Part shown: piece after piece, positions 14,522-22,343 of the stretch
Position numbering within the stretch: the stretch's first letter is position 1
Layout of the letters: each line of letters opens with the position of its first letter
The notes under the pieces: model-generated
Seen by the model: only the letters and a program-made list of their open reading frames with translations
What the model was told of the DNA's origin: nothing
Databases searched by the model: none
Assembly (NCBI GenBank): GCA_033763555.1
Contig: JANRKK010000008.1
Span: 1 to 64,000 of the forward strand
Origin: JALYJG01 sp033763555
GTDB taxonomy: Bacteria; Pseudomonadota; Alphaproteobacteria; UBA9219
DNA: 64,000 nt
Direction of reading: 5' to 3'
Translations under genes and position numbers: made by a program

Positions 14522-15937
14522 ATGACGCAAACCATCCACCATTTCGACCCCACCATTCTGCGCGAGTACGATATCCGCGGCACGGTCGGCAAGACCTTGC
14601 ATATTGCCGATGCGCTGGCGCTGGGACGCGCCTTCGGCACGGTGGTGGTGCGTAGCGGCGGCACGCATATCATGGTCGGCTATGATGGCCGCACCCATTC
14701 GCCCGATTTCGAGGCGGCTTTGGTCGAAGGGTTGGTGTCCACGGGGCTGCATGTGAACCGCATCGGGCTCGGCCCGACACCGATGCTGTATTTCTCGGTG
14801 CATCACACCAACGCCAGCGCCGGAATTATGGTGACGGGTTCGCACAACCCGCCTGACCAGAATGGCTTCAAGATGATGATCGCCAAGCATGTGAAAGGCG
14901 GCGGGCCCTTCTATGGCGAGGCGATTAAAAAACTCGGCGTCATGGCAGCGAAAGCCGACTATGTCACCGGCAAGGGCGATGCGAAGAAAACCGATATTCG
15001 TGATGTCTATGCCACGCGCCTTGCGCGCGATTACCAGAGCCCGCGCCCGCTCAAGGTCGTGTGGGATTGCGGCAATGGCGCTGCGGGCGAGATTGCCCGC
15101 CGCCTGACAGCCAAACTGCCGGGCGAACACACACTGCTTTTCGCCGATATTGACGGAACCTTCCCCAACCATCACCCCGACCCGACAGTTCCCGAGAATC
15201 TGCGCGATCTGCAGGAAGCCGTGCGCAAAAACGGCGCCGATCTTGGCATCGGTTTCGATGGCGACGGCGATCGCATCGGCGCGGTGGACGGGCAAGGCCG
15301 CATCGTCGCGGGTGACCAGCTGCTGGCGATTTACGCCACCGATATTCTCAAGGCCTATCCGGGCGCGGCGATTATCGCCGACGTCAAGGCGTCACAAGTG
15401 CTGTTCGATCGCATCGGCGAGCTTGGCGGCAAGCCCATCATGTGGAAAACCGGCCATTCGCATGTGAAGGCCAAGATGGCCGAAACCAAATCGCCTTTCG
15501 CCGGGGAGATGAGCGGCCATATTTTCTTCGCCGATAAATATTATGGCTTTGACGATGCGCTGTATGCGGGCGTGCGATTGCTGTCAGTCGTTGGCAGCTC
15601 GGGCAAATCACTGGACAGCTGGCGCGACTCCCTGCCCGCCACGATCAGCACGCCGGAAATGCGTTTCGCCGTGGACGAGGCGCGCAAATTCGCGGTGGCC
15701 GACGAGGTCAAAAAACGCCTGAAGAAGGCGGGCGCGCAGGTCATCGATATCGACGGTGTGCGCGTGATGACCGAGGATGGCTGGTGGCTGCTGCGCGCCT
15801 CGAACACCCAGGCGGTTCTGGTCGCCCGTGCCGAGGCGCAGACCGAAGCAGGGCTGGAAAGGCTGAAAGGCCAGCTAAAGGCGCAGCTGAAGGAAAGCGG
15901 CATTGACCTGCCGGGTAATCCCGGCGCGGGACATTAA
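14522..15937 (+). CDS. Phosphomannomutase / phosphoglucomutase
   Basis: The 471-residue enzyme interconverts hexose 1- and 6-phosphates, feeding GDP-mannose or UDP-glucose pools for surface polysaccharides. All four alpha-D-phosphohexomutase domains are recognisable: the opening FDPTILREYDIRG, the catalytic phosphoserine loop VTGSHNPPDQNGFK, the metal-binding loop GFDGDGDRIG, the sugar-binding GEMSGH and the C-terminal phosphate-binding region RASNTQAVLVARAEA. Length fits the AlgC/ManB class. The choice between mannose and glucose specificity cannot be made from sequence alone. Confidence 0.94.
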   Translation: MTQTIHHFDPTILREYDIRGTVGKTLHIADALALGRAFGTVVVRSGGTHIMVGYDGRTHSPDFEAALVEGLVSTGLHVNRIGLGPTPMLYFSVHHTNASAGIMVTGSHNPPDQNGFKMMIAKHVKGGGPFYGEAIKKLGVMAAKADYVTGKGDAKKTDIRDVYATRLARDYQSPRPLKVVWDCGNGAAGEIARRLTAKLPGEHTLLFADIDGTFPNHHPDPTVPENLRDLQEAVRKNGADLGIGFDGDGDRIGAVDGQGRIVAGDQLLAIYATDILKAYPGAAIIADVKASQVLFDRIGELGGKPIMWKTGHSHVKAKMAETKSPFAGEMSGHIFFADKYYGFDDALYAGVRLLSVVGSSGKSLDSWRDSLPATISTPEMRFAVDEARKFAVADEVKKRLKKAGAQVIDIDGVRVMTEDGWWLLRASNTQAVLVARAEAQTEAGLERLKGQLKAQLKESGIDLPGNPGAGH

Positions 15938-15956
15938 CGTCTGATTGTCGGTAAAG

Positions 15957-16262
15957 CTAGAGTTTCAAAGCTGTATTATTTTCACGACTTCTACGGCGCA
16001 AACAGCCTGCACGATCAATTGCCGATGCCTGCCATGAAATATTTTCGAGCAGCTTAAGGGCCGCGCAGGCAAAACCAAGCTTTAAAGAAACGTCAGCCAC
16101 ATAACCGGGCACAAAAACCCCACCAACAGCATCAATGGCCAACAAGGCAGCTGCCGTCACACCAGCATAAACACCGCCTGCATAGAGGCATTCAATTCCA
16201 CCTTTGGGGGAATTGAAAACTTCCTTAACAGCTGTTTTCCAATTTTGAAGAGCATTGCTCAT
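15957..16262 (-). CDS. Small hydrophobic hypothetical protein
   Basis: A 101-residue protein, MSNALQNWKTAVKEVFNSPKGGIECLYAGGVYAGV..., with two moderately hydrophobic stretches (residues about 27-45 and 52-72) and a basic C-terminus (CLRRRSRENN). The region is A+T-richer than its neighbours. It has no clear ribosome binding site (AAAGGGATAAATAAAA upstream). It resembles two other small orphans at 35025 and 51128 in size and layout but not clearly in sequence. Function unknown. Confidence 0.5.
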   Translation of the reverse strand: MSNALQNWKTAVKEVFNSPKGGIECLYAGGVYAGVTAAALLAIDAVGGVFVPGYVADVSLKLGFACAALKLLENISWQASAIDRAGCLRRRSRENNTALKL

Positions 16263-16362
16263 TTTTATTTATCCCTTTGCCTTAATACCGCCCATTATAC
16301 ACGGCGAAGGCACATGCTTCAAAAACAACAATAGTTTCGCGGTTGGTTAACGCAGCTAAGTC

Positions 16363-17034
16363 TCAGTAAAGACCGGGAATTAAACGCGCCGTTTTTTTCG
16401 CGTAATTTTTATATTCAGGGAAGGATTTCGTCAGCACGCGCTCCTCATAATGGATGCGCACCAGCTGCAGGGACAGCTGCGCCGCGACCAGCAACACCGC
16501 GCCCACCGACAAAAAGCTGATCATGGCGCCGATGGTTGCCACTGCCTCAGCGGCATAAAGCGGATGGCGGATAATTTTATAGGGCCCTTTTGTCACCAGT
16601 TTGCGGCTTTCCGGCAAAATCGAAAAAGACCGTCCCAGATGCGACAGGATATAGACCGCAAAAATATTGCCGCCGATGATCAGAAAGCTGGCGAACAACT
16701 GAACGCTGAGTGAAAGATCTGTGCGCTGATCGAAAATCAACATACCGGACATCAGGAAACCGCCCAGCAGCGCCGCCGTGGTCGGCCAGATGCCCGCAAA
16801 TTTGTTGACGGGGCGGAAGCGCAGGACATAGACGCAGGCAATCATCATGGTAAAAACGCCGATGGCGAATGTGGAAAGCCCTTGGGCGAAAACATGCGCA
16901 TCGAACTGGCCGGGCGCGACGCTGTTGAAATGCGCAAGCGCATTTTTGACATACATGCCCGCCGAAAAAGCGAAGAACAGCGCCAGCACGCCGCGGATGG
17001 CAAGATCGATTCGATGGCGGAGAGTGGATGTCAT
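16363..17034 (-). CDS. Isoprenylcysteine carboxyl methyltransferase / PEMT-family membrane protein
   Basis: A 223-residue polytopic protein with six or so hydrophobic segments and the C-terminal signature of the ICMT/phospholipid methyltransferase family: LVTKGPYKIIRHPLYAAEAVATIG, then IHYEERVLTKSFPEYKNYAKKTARLIPGLY. These enzymes use SAM to methylate small lipid or thiol substrates at the membrane; many bacterial members are uncharacterised. The conserved RHPLY and YEE...PEY motifs are intact. It is a single gene with no functional neighbours. Confidence 0.85.
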   Translation of the reverse strand: MTSTLRHRIDLAIRGVLALFFAFSAGMYVKNALAHFNSVAPGQFDAHVFAQGLSTFAIGVFTMMIACVYVLRFRPVNKFAGIWPTTAALLGGFLMSGMLIFDQRTDLSLSVQLFASFLIIGGNIFAVYILSHLGRSFSILPESRKLVTKGPYKIIRHPLYAAEAVATIGAMISFLSVGAVLLVAAQLSLQLVRIHYEERVLTKSFPEYKNYAKKTARLIPGLY

Positions 17035-17295
17035 GAAGAGGCGGGAAAAGATGCGCGGGATAGCGGGGATTGTCGGGGAATCCCCTTAAAACTTGCTTAA
17101 GCGGATAATGATCTGCCAGCCGCATCAAGCAGATGGTGCGCGATGTTTCAAAATTCGTTCTTGTTTGCTTGCAAACTACCGCGTTGTTTTTACGGGCAAA
17201 AACGCTTCTTCCTTCACGATTTCTTAAGCGCCGTCGGTATAGTCTGGGCCTATTCCTGTTTCGACAGTTTTTGTTCAACACATAAGGAGAGAGCC

Positions 17296-17454
17296 ATGCA
17301 GAATATTACACGCTTCCTGACGGAAGAAAAAGGCGCGACAGCCATTGAATACGGCCTGATCGCTTCGCTGATCGCCGTCGCTATCGTCGGCGTTCTGGTT
17401 ACCCTGGGCCCAGCTTTGTCGGGCATCTTCCAGACGGTGCAGAATAACCTCTAA
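17296..17454 (+). CDS. Flp-type pilin (first of a tandem pair)
   Basis: A 52-residue Flp/Fap pilin: MQNITRFLTEEKGATAIEYGLIASLIAVAIVGVLVTLG... The prepilin peptidase site and Glu+5 are in KGATAIEYGLIA, followed by one hydrophobic helix. ATAAGGAGAGAGCC precedes the ATG. Flp pilins are the structural subunit of tight-adherence (Tad/Cpa) pili. No assembly gene (cpaA-F, tadB-C) is in the window. Confidence 0.95.
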   Translation: MQNITRFLTEEKGATAIEYGLIASLIAVAIVGVLVTLGPALSGIFQTVQNNL

Positions 17455-17477
17455 TTTAATATAAGAAGGAGGACTTC

Positions 17478-17639
17478 ATGCGTCAGATTCTATCCCGCTT
17501 CCGCCAGGAAGACAAAGGCGCGACAGCCATCGAATACGGCTTGATCGCCTCGTTGATCGCGGTTGCTATTGTCGGTGTGCTTTTGACATTGGGACCGACT
17601 CTGGCCGGGGCCTTCCAAACCGTCCAGAACAGTCTCTAG
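17478..17639 (+). CDS. Flp-type pilin (second of a tandem pair)
   Basis: A 53-residue paralogue starting 23 bases after the first pilin, beginning MRQILSRFRQEDKGATAIEYGL and ending FQTVQNSL. The core KGATAIEYGLIASLIAVAIVGVL is identical to the first copy, while the N-terminal leader and the C-terminal region differ. AGAAGGAGGACTTC is the ribosome binding site. The pair is followed by strong hairpins, so it looks like a two-gene transcript. Confidence 0.94.
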   Translation: MRQILSRFRQEDKGATAIEYGLIASLIAVAIVGVLLTLGPTLAGAFQTVQNSL

Positions 17640-17647
17640 GCTGAACC

Positions 17648-17670
17648 TGCTCCGGTCACGAACCGGAGCA
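17648..17670 (+). terminator. Hairpin after the pilin pair
   Basis: TGCTCCGGT and ACCGGAGCA form a perfect 9-bp stem with loop CACGA. A second perfect stem AACGGCGCG/CGCGCCGTT follows at about 17689-17719. Neither has a T-tract, so these may be transcript-stabilising 3' structures or may act with Rho. Confidence 0.5.
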
Positions 17671-17732
17671 CGGGAATCCCTCTCCCGAACGGCGCGTCCC
17701 GCATGGCGGCGCGCCGTTGGCGTTTCCGGAGG

Positions 17733-18416
17733 TTAGGGCATCGCCGCGACGAGGCCGCTGACAGCCTGCGAGTCCGACGTAAAGCTGTGATCGACCAAGA
17801 TGCCGCGCGGCGTCGCTTCGCGACCGTAAAGCTGCTGGTTCCAGGTTTCACGCGGCGCCACCACCGAACCTTCCAGCGAGACACCCACGAACAAACCTTC
17901 CGAACGGGCGAAGGCGTACATATCGGCCTTTAAATCCATGCCTGTGGCGGCATTGACGCCCTGCCCCAATTCGCCCACAGCGAGCCCGGCATCGGCGCCC
18001 AGCGTCACGGCGCGGTTCATGACGGCTTTGACGCCTTTTTCGGTCATGACAGTGATAATGAGTTCGGACGCCTGGCCGCCGAACTGCAAGCCCCAGCTGA
18101 TACCGCCGATGGTGTAGAAGGCCGGGTTGCTCCAGCGGCCATCTTCGCCGCGCACCAGCATGACGGCGTTGCCGCCGCGTCCGCCGAAGAAGAAGGCAGC
18201 ACGGATCATGTTGGGAACAATGATGATGGCTTTGGCGCGGGCCGCGAGATCGACAAGGCCGGGATACTGGTTGTCCGACATCATGGTCTGGAAGGTAATG
18301 CGGGATTTATCGACCAGCTGTTCGGTCTCGCTGCCGAACTGGCCGGAACTGCGGCAGCTGGCGAGCGCGAAGACAGCGACGAAAATCAGGGCAAGGCGGG
18401 TGCGAATCAGCGGCAT
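17733..18416 (-). CDS. SYLF (Ysc84-like) lipoprotein
   Basis: A 227-residue lipoprotein: the signal MPLIRTRLALIFVAVFALASC ends in the lipobox ALASC. The SYLF domain follows, with AKAIIIVPNMIRAAFFFGGRGGNAVMLVRGEDGRWSNPAFYTIGGISWGLQFGG and VTLGADAGLAVGELGQGVNA. SYLF domains bind lipids; bacterial members are cell-envelope proteins of unclear role. The start at 18416 is set by AGGAGTTTTC upstream and by the lipobox distance; a longer frame from 18455 would bury the signal. Confidence 0.9.
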   Translation of the reverse strand: MPLIRTRLALIFVAVFALASCRSSGQFGSETEQLVDKSRITFQTMMSDNQYPGLVDLAARAKAIIIVPNMIRAAFFFGGRGGNAVMLVRGEDGRWSNPAFYTIGGISWGLQFGGQASELIITVMTEKGVKAVMNRAVTLGADAGLAVGELGQGVNAATGMDLKADMYAFARSEGLFVGVSLEGSVVAPRETWNQQLYGREATPRGILVDHSFTSDSQAVSGLVAAMP

Positions 18417-18491
18417 GAAAACTCCTGCTTTTTGGTACTCTTGGCGGAGAATCATGTCAAATCAAAGGCGCTTGAGCAGGTCGCATGACGC

Positions 18492-19331
18492 TTATTGGAT
18501 TGCCAGAACAATACCGAGAACGGCGATTTCCACCACCTGCTGCAAGGTTCCCAACAAGGGGCCGTTATAGCCGCGCAGGTGATTGGCGCCGATCAGCGCC
18601 ACGATCAACCCGGCAATAGCGCCTGTAATCAGCGCGGTCAGCGCATCTTCGCCCAGCACGATAAAAGAAATCACCGTACCGAGGCCGAGCGCCAGAATAA
18701 CGCGCAGGGCAGGCGGCTGCTGGAAATGATCGGCGACCGGGTCGCCTTCGATCGGCCGCAGCCAGGCCGCCGCAACCACCATCAGCGCGCGCGACCAGCA
18801 GCAGGCGACGATCAGCGCTTGAAACACGACCATGTTGCTGGCGAGGCTGGCGATCGCGCCGATTTTCATGATGATGACAAGAATGATGCCGAGCGTGCCG
18901 TAGCGCACCGAGCGTTCCTCGCGCAGCCAGCCTATTCTCTGGTCGCCATCCGCCGTACGGCCATATTGGTTGATGAGGCTGGCAAATTCTTCTTCATGCA
19001 GCGCGCGCGTCATCCACAGCATGCCGATGACCGCGAAGGTCGCGGTGATGCTGCCCGGCATACGCATCTGCGTCATGATCCAGTCGATGCTGGCGCCCGC
19101 AAGGCCGATCAGCGCGCCGACCAGAGGAAACCAGCCCATCGCCTTGCGGATAAGGCGCGGTTTCAGCTCGCCGTGAAAAGGCAGATCGAAACGGGTGAGG
19201 TAGTTGAACGCGACCGACAATTCGGCCCAGAGATTTTCCGGCGAAGGCGGGCGGACGGTGACGGAAGGCGGCGGCTCCGGCACATGTCCCGGAGGTTTGT
19301 AAATGCCTTCATTTCTGTCATCTTCGCTCAT
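18492..19331 (-). CDS. Divergent CobS-like (adenosylcobinamide-GDP ribazoletransferase family) membrane protein
   Basis: CobS joins adenosylcobinamide-GDP to ribazole at the membrane, the last step of cobalamin synthesis. This 279-residue protein has the CobS layout: AFNYLTRFDLPFHGE, WFPLVGALIGL, ALHEEEFASLINQYGRTADGD, RYGTLGIILVIIMKIGAIASL and C-terminal LRGYNGPLLGTLQQVVEIAVL. It also carries a Pro-rich N-terminal tail (GHVPEPPPSVTVRPPSP). The canonical LHxDGxADxxDG signature is only partly kept: LHE and a later ADGD remain, but the middle is changed. No other cobalamin gene is nearby. It could be an active but divergent CobS or a relative with a different substrate. Confidence 0.65.
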   Translation of the reverse strand: MSEDDRNEGIYKPPGHVPEPPPSVTVRPPSPENLWAELSVAFNYLTRFDLPFHGELKPRLIRKAMGWFPLVGALIGLAGASIDWIMTQMRMPGSITATFAVIGMLWMTRALHEEEFASLINQYGRTADGDQRIGWLREERSVRYGTLGIILVIIMKIGAIASLASNMVVFQALIVACCWSRALMVVAAAWLRPIEGDPVADHFQQPPALRVILALGLGTVISFIVLGEDALTALITGAIAGLIVALIGANHLRGYNGPLLGTLQQVVEIAVLGIVLAIQ

Positions 19332-19494
19332 GAAACCTTTATAGGGGAGCGGTTTTCAAACAGCAATCTTAACCATAAAGCTTCATGAAACTTCACTTTT
19401 CACTTCATGCTGTTTCACTAGACCGATGATATTGCGCAAACCGCTCCCGGATCGCCTGACCCTTAAAAAATGGCGGTTTTCCGCCGTTTGCGGA

Positions 19495-19524
19495 TTGACA
19501 GGCCAAAAACGCGGCGCCTAGGAT
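19495..19524 (+). promoter_or_regulatory. Predicted sigma-70-type promoter of the HU gene
   Basis: TTGACA at 19495-19500 and TAGGAT at 19519-19524 are separated by 18 bases. The predicted start near 19531 gives a leader of about 47 bases ending in GAAGGAGCCGCCC before the HU start codon. Confidence 0.5.
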
Positions 19525-19577
19525 TGATGCAGGGCTGACGGATTCGCACAGCCGCATTCCAACCGAAGGAGCCGCCC

Positions 19578-19898
19578 GTGAACAAGAATGAATTCATCGC
19601 CGCCATTTGCGACAACAAGGCTCTGCAGAAAATGGATTTGTCCAAGAGCTGCGTTGCGCAGGTTGTTGAGGCCTGCTTCAACACCATCGAGACCAGCCTG
19701 AAGCGCGGCGAGGAAGTCCGTCTGGTCGGCTTCGGCAATTTCTATGTCTCGAAGCGCAACGCCTCGAAGGGCCGCAACCCGCGCACGGGCGAAAGCATCC
19801 AGATCAAGGCTTCGCGCCAGCCGAAATTCCGCGCCGGAAAGCAGTTGAAGGAACAGGTCAACAGCAACTCTTCCTCAGGCGGCAGCGGACGGCGTTAA
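19578..19898 (+). CDS. HU family DNA-binding protein
   Basis: A 106-residue nucleoid protein with the HU/IHF fold: MNKNEFIAAICDN at the start, SLKRGEEVRLVGFGNFYVSKRNASKGRNPRTGESIQI containing the DNA-binding beta-arm GRNPRTGE, and KFRAGKQLKE. A short Ser/Gly-rich tail (NSNSSSGGSGRR) extends beyond the normal 90 residues. HU-type proteins bend DNA non-specifically. The start is a GTG followed by AACAAGAAT and is preceded by GAAGGAGCC. A clear terminator follows. Confidence 0.95.
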   Translation: MNKNEFIAAICDNKALQKMDLSKSCVAQVVEACFNTIETSLKRGEEVRLVGFGNFYVSKRNASKGRNPRTGESIQIKASRQPKFRAGKQLKEQVNSNSSSGGSGRR

Positions 19899-19918
19899 GG
19901 TAAATTTTGTCCGGTATC

Positions 19919-19949
19919 AAAGGGCCAGCCTTGCCGCTGGCCCTTTTTC
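19919..19949 (+). terminator. Rho-independent terminator of the HU gene
   Basis: AAAGGGCCAGC and GCTGGCCCTTT form a perfect 11-bp stem with a 6-base loop, followed by TTTCT. Confidence 0.9.
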
Positions 19950-20008
19950 TATGGAAAGCTGAAAAATCATAGAAAATCCGGGTTTTATCTGGTATCTGGA
20001 TATTCGGC

Positions 20009-20083
20009 GGGCAGTTAGCTCAGCGGTAGAGCATCTCGTTTACACCGAGAGGGTCGGGGGTTCGATCCCCTCACTGCCTACCA
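20009..20083 (+). tRNA. tRNA-Val (anticodon UAC)
   Basis: The gene opens GGGCAGTTAGCTCAGCGG, has an anticodon stem TCTCG/CGAGA with loop TTTACAC (anticodon TAC), a T arm GGGGGTTCGATCCCC, and closes the acceptor with ACTGCCT plus A and an encoded CCA. Confidence 0.97.
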
Positions 20084-20217
20084 GCCTTCGCAGGCATGGC
20101 ACTGCGAAGGCTGCCGCATTTACTCCTGCCAATTCACCATTTCCCTTTAAAAACAACGGAACGTTGACATCAGGGGCCCGGATAGCCTAGTTGTTGCGGC
20201 CTTATGCCGCTTTTTAC

Positions 20218-20294
<77 letters not shown>

Positions 20295-20311
20295 CTTTCA
20301 AAATTTTTGGG

Positions 20312-21043
20312 TTATTGCCGCCCCTCAGCCGGAACGATTTCCAGCCGATAGCCCACGGCAGGTTCGGTGACGATGTAGCGCGGGAAGGACGGCTCGGCTT
20401 CCAGCTTGCGGCGCAGGGCGCCGATGCGTTTCTGCAGATCGCGCTGACGCTCATCACCGCCATCCGGCTTTCCCCACAAGGCGCGCTCGATGCGCCCGAA
20501 GGTCAATACGCGCCCGCCATGCTGCGCCAGCAGGCGCAGCAACGCATATTCCTCATCCTCCAGCGGAACTTTTTGGTCGTCGCGCGTCACTTCCGACGCC
20601 TGCAGCCGGATGCTGAGATTGCCTGTTTTGACGCTGCCCGCTTCGTTCCAGCCGGAACGGGCCGCCTGCTGCTGCAAGGCAGCGCGGACACGCTGCACAA
20701 GATCGCGCACAGCAAAAGGCTTGGTCATGTAATCATCCGCCCCTTGTTCCAGTGCGGCTATTTTTTCGCTGTCCTCGGTGCGGCCAGATAAAATCAGGAT
20801 TGGCATATCACTGGTGAGGCGGACATCGCACACCACCTGCTGCCCGTCGATATCGGGGAGACCAAGATCGAGGATCATCAGGCTCGGCTTCGCGGTATGC
20901 ACCAGCGTGATGGCTTCTTCGGCGGTCGAAGCCTCCAGTACATTGAAACCTTCAGCCTGCAGCGAGAGGCGCAGAAATTTGCGTACATGCGGTTCATCAT
21001 CAACGACAAGGATGCGCGGCACGGGCGGTGCGGATGGGGGCAT
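20312..21043 (-). CDS. OmpR/KdpE-type response regulator (orphan)
   Basis: A 243-residue two-component regulator. The receiver domain (about residues 10-125) has the acidic pair in LVVDDEP, phosphoacceptor Asp in MILDLGLPDIDG, Ser in ILSGR and Lys in MTKPF. The winged-helix DNA-binding domain follows (LEDEEYALLRLLAQHGGRVLTFGRIERALWG, then YIVTEPAVGYRLEI), closest in pattern to KdpE. The start at 21043 (MPPSAPPVPRILVVDDEP) removes an upstream extension. No histidine kinase and no kdp transport genes are adjacent, so the signal and targets are unknown. Confidence 0.9.
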   Translation of the reverse strand: MPPSAPPVPRILVVDDEPHVRKFLRLSLQAEGFNVLEASTAEEAITLVHTAKPSLMILDLGLPDIDGQQVVCDVRLTSDMPILILSGRTEDSEKIAALEQGADDYMTKPFAVRDLVQRVRAALQQQAARSGWNEAGSVKTGNLSIRLQASEVTRDDQKVPLEDEEYALLRLLAQHGGRVLTFGRIERALWGKPDGGDERQRDLQKRIGALRRKLEAEPSFPRYIVTEPAVGYRLEIVPAEGRQ

Positions 21044-21134
21044 ATGGGAAGGGTAGCATAAAACAGGCAAAACCAAGAAACTTGCCTAAAGTCCCTTATT
21101 TTCATATGTCAGGCTGCATTAGACGAGAGGATAT

Positions 21135-22343
21135 ATGATTAACCATTTCGCCCTGACCGAGCGCCATATTCAGCACGGCCTAACCGACAAGGATTTCTCT
21201 GACTATGCAGGCGTTCCTGTCGTCAGCTTCCGACTTTCAGAGTTTCCGCACTGGCAGAAACTGGAGTGTGGCGACCACCTAACATATCCCGAAATCAAAG
21301 AAAGAGCCGATGCGATATTAAAAAGATTAAAAGAAGCAAATATGCCGCTTGAACACGAACGAATGGTATCTCTTGCAGCACAAAGCATCACAGTTACGTC
21401 GCCTACAACCACCCCTATTCATACGGAAACAAATATTCCTAAAATTCCTTCGGAATACTTTGCTGCCATTCTTCAAAACGGCATCGTCGCTGCTATGAAT
21501 TCTGAAGCGACACCTCCGGTGTGTCCAACTTTTATTGACACAAGCACAGTCGTCAAAAAGGCACTCACAGCAAGTACGGCCTTAGTGTTACGCAACGCCT
21601 CGCGCGCCGAAGCTAAGAAAATCTGGGCAGATAATGCTAAGGTTTCAATGGAACCCGTGCATTCCTTTCCTGACGACGGCACATTAGATCTGTTTACTGA
21701 TCTTCACGAAATGAGACATACAGCCCAAACCGATCTGGTTCTGGATAATGCCGATGAAAATGTTTTGAGCTACTCCCAAGAACTGGATGCCGATTTATTT
21801 GCTGAAGCCGCAATGCAAGGGTTCGAGGCCGGCCGACAAACACTTCTTTTAATACGCCATGCACGGTATGTCGGGGCACTTTATAATCCCCCAACACATT
21901 TAACACGTCCTGCGATTGAATCACTTGAGAATGGAAAATATCCTCCCACCTTTCATGCCGTGGCAGGTTCCGTATGGGAAATTCGCCTTCGCCTTTTCAT
22001 GGAAATGAGCGGTGAAGACCATAGAAAAATTGATTCTTCCCGGTTTCAAAAAACATTCCGTATACTCTACCAAGACAAACGAAAATCTTCTGACCCCAAT
22101 GTTATCGAGGCAGCTGCACATTGGGCAACTGCCCAGAAGCCTGAAGCGATATTAACAACTTTATGGCGCCTGACAGGCGATCAGATACTCACTAATCCGT
22201 TATCTCACAAAATCGCAAGCTGCATTATTGAAGGCGCAAAATTTTTTGACCCCACCTTGATCAACGACCCACATCCACAAAGTCAACCTCATAATGTGCA
22301 GACAGAGATGCGATCAGCGCTGCAAAAGCTAGCGCTATCCTAA
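21135..22343 (+). CDS. Orphan protein with a putative zinc-metallopeptidase motif (HEMRH...ELDAD)
   Basis: A 402-residue protein in a visibly A+T-richer stretch. I do not recognise the family as a whole. Its centre has HEMRH at residues 191-195, which fits the HEXXH zinc motif, followed 20 residues later by SQELDADLFAEAA, whose Glu216 could be the third ligand as in gluzincins with an E-x-D/A-x-D helix. The N-terminus (MINHFALTERHIQHGLTDKDFSDYAGV) shows no signal peptide and there are no membrane helices. It ends nine bases inside the convergent dxr gene. It could be a cytoplasmic peptidase or an exported toxin or effector. A chance HEXXH cannot be excluded. Confidence 0.6.
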   Translation: MINHFALTERHIQHGLTDKDFSDYAGVPVVSFRLSEFPHWQKLECGDHLTYPEIKERADAILKRLKEANMPLEHERMVSLAAQSITVTSPTTTPIHTETNIPKIPSEYFAAILQNGIVAAMNSEATPPVCPTFIDTSTVVKKALTASTALVLRNASRAEAKKIWADNAKVSMEPVHSFPDDGTLDLFTDLHEMRHTAQTDLVLDNADENVLSYSQELDADLFAEAAMQGFEAGRQTLLLIRHARYVGALYNPPTHLTRPAIESLENGKYPPTFHAVAGSVWEIRLRLFMEMSGEDHRKIDSSRFQKTFRILYQDKRKSSDPNVIEAAAHWATAQKPEAILTTLWRLTGDQILTNPLSHKIASCIIEGAKFFDPTLINDPHPQSQPHNVQTEMRSALQKLALS

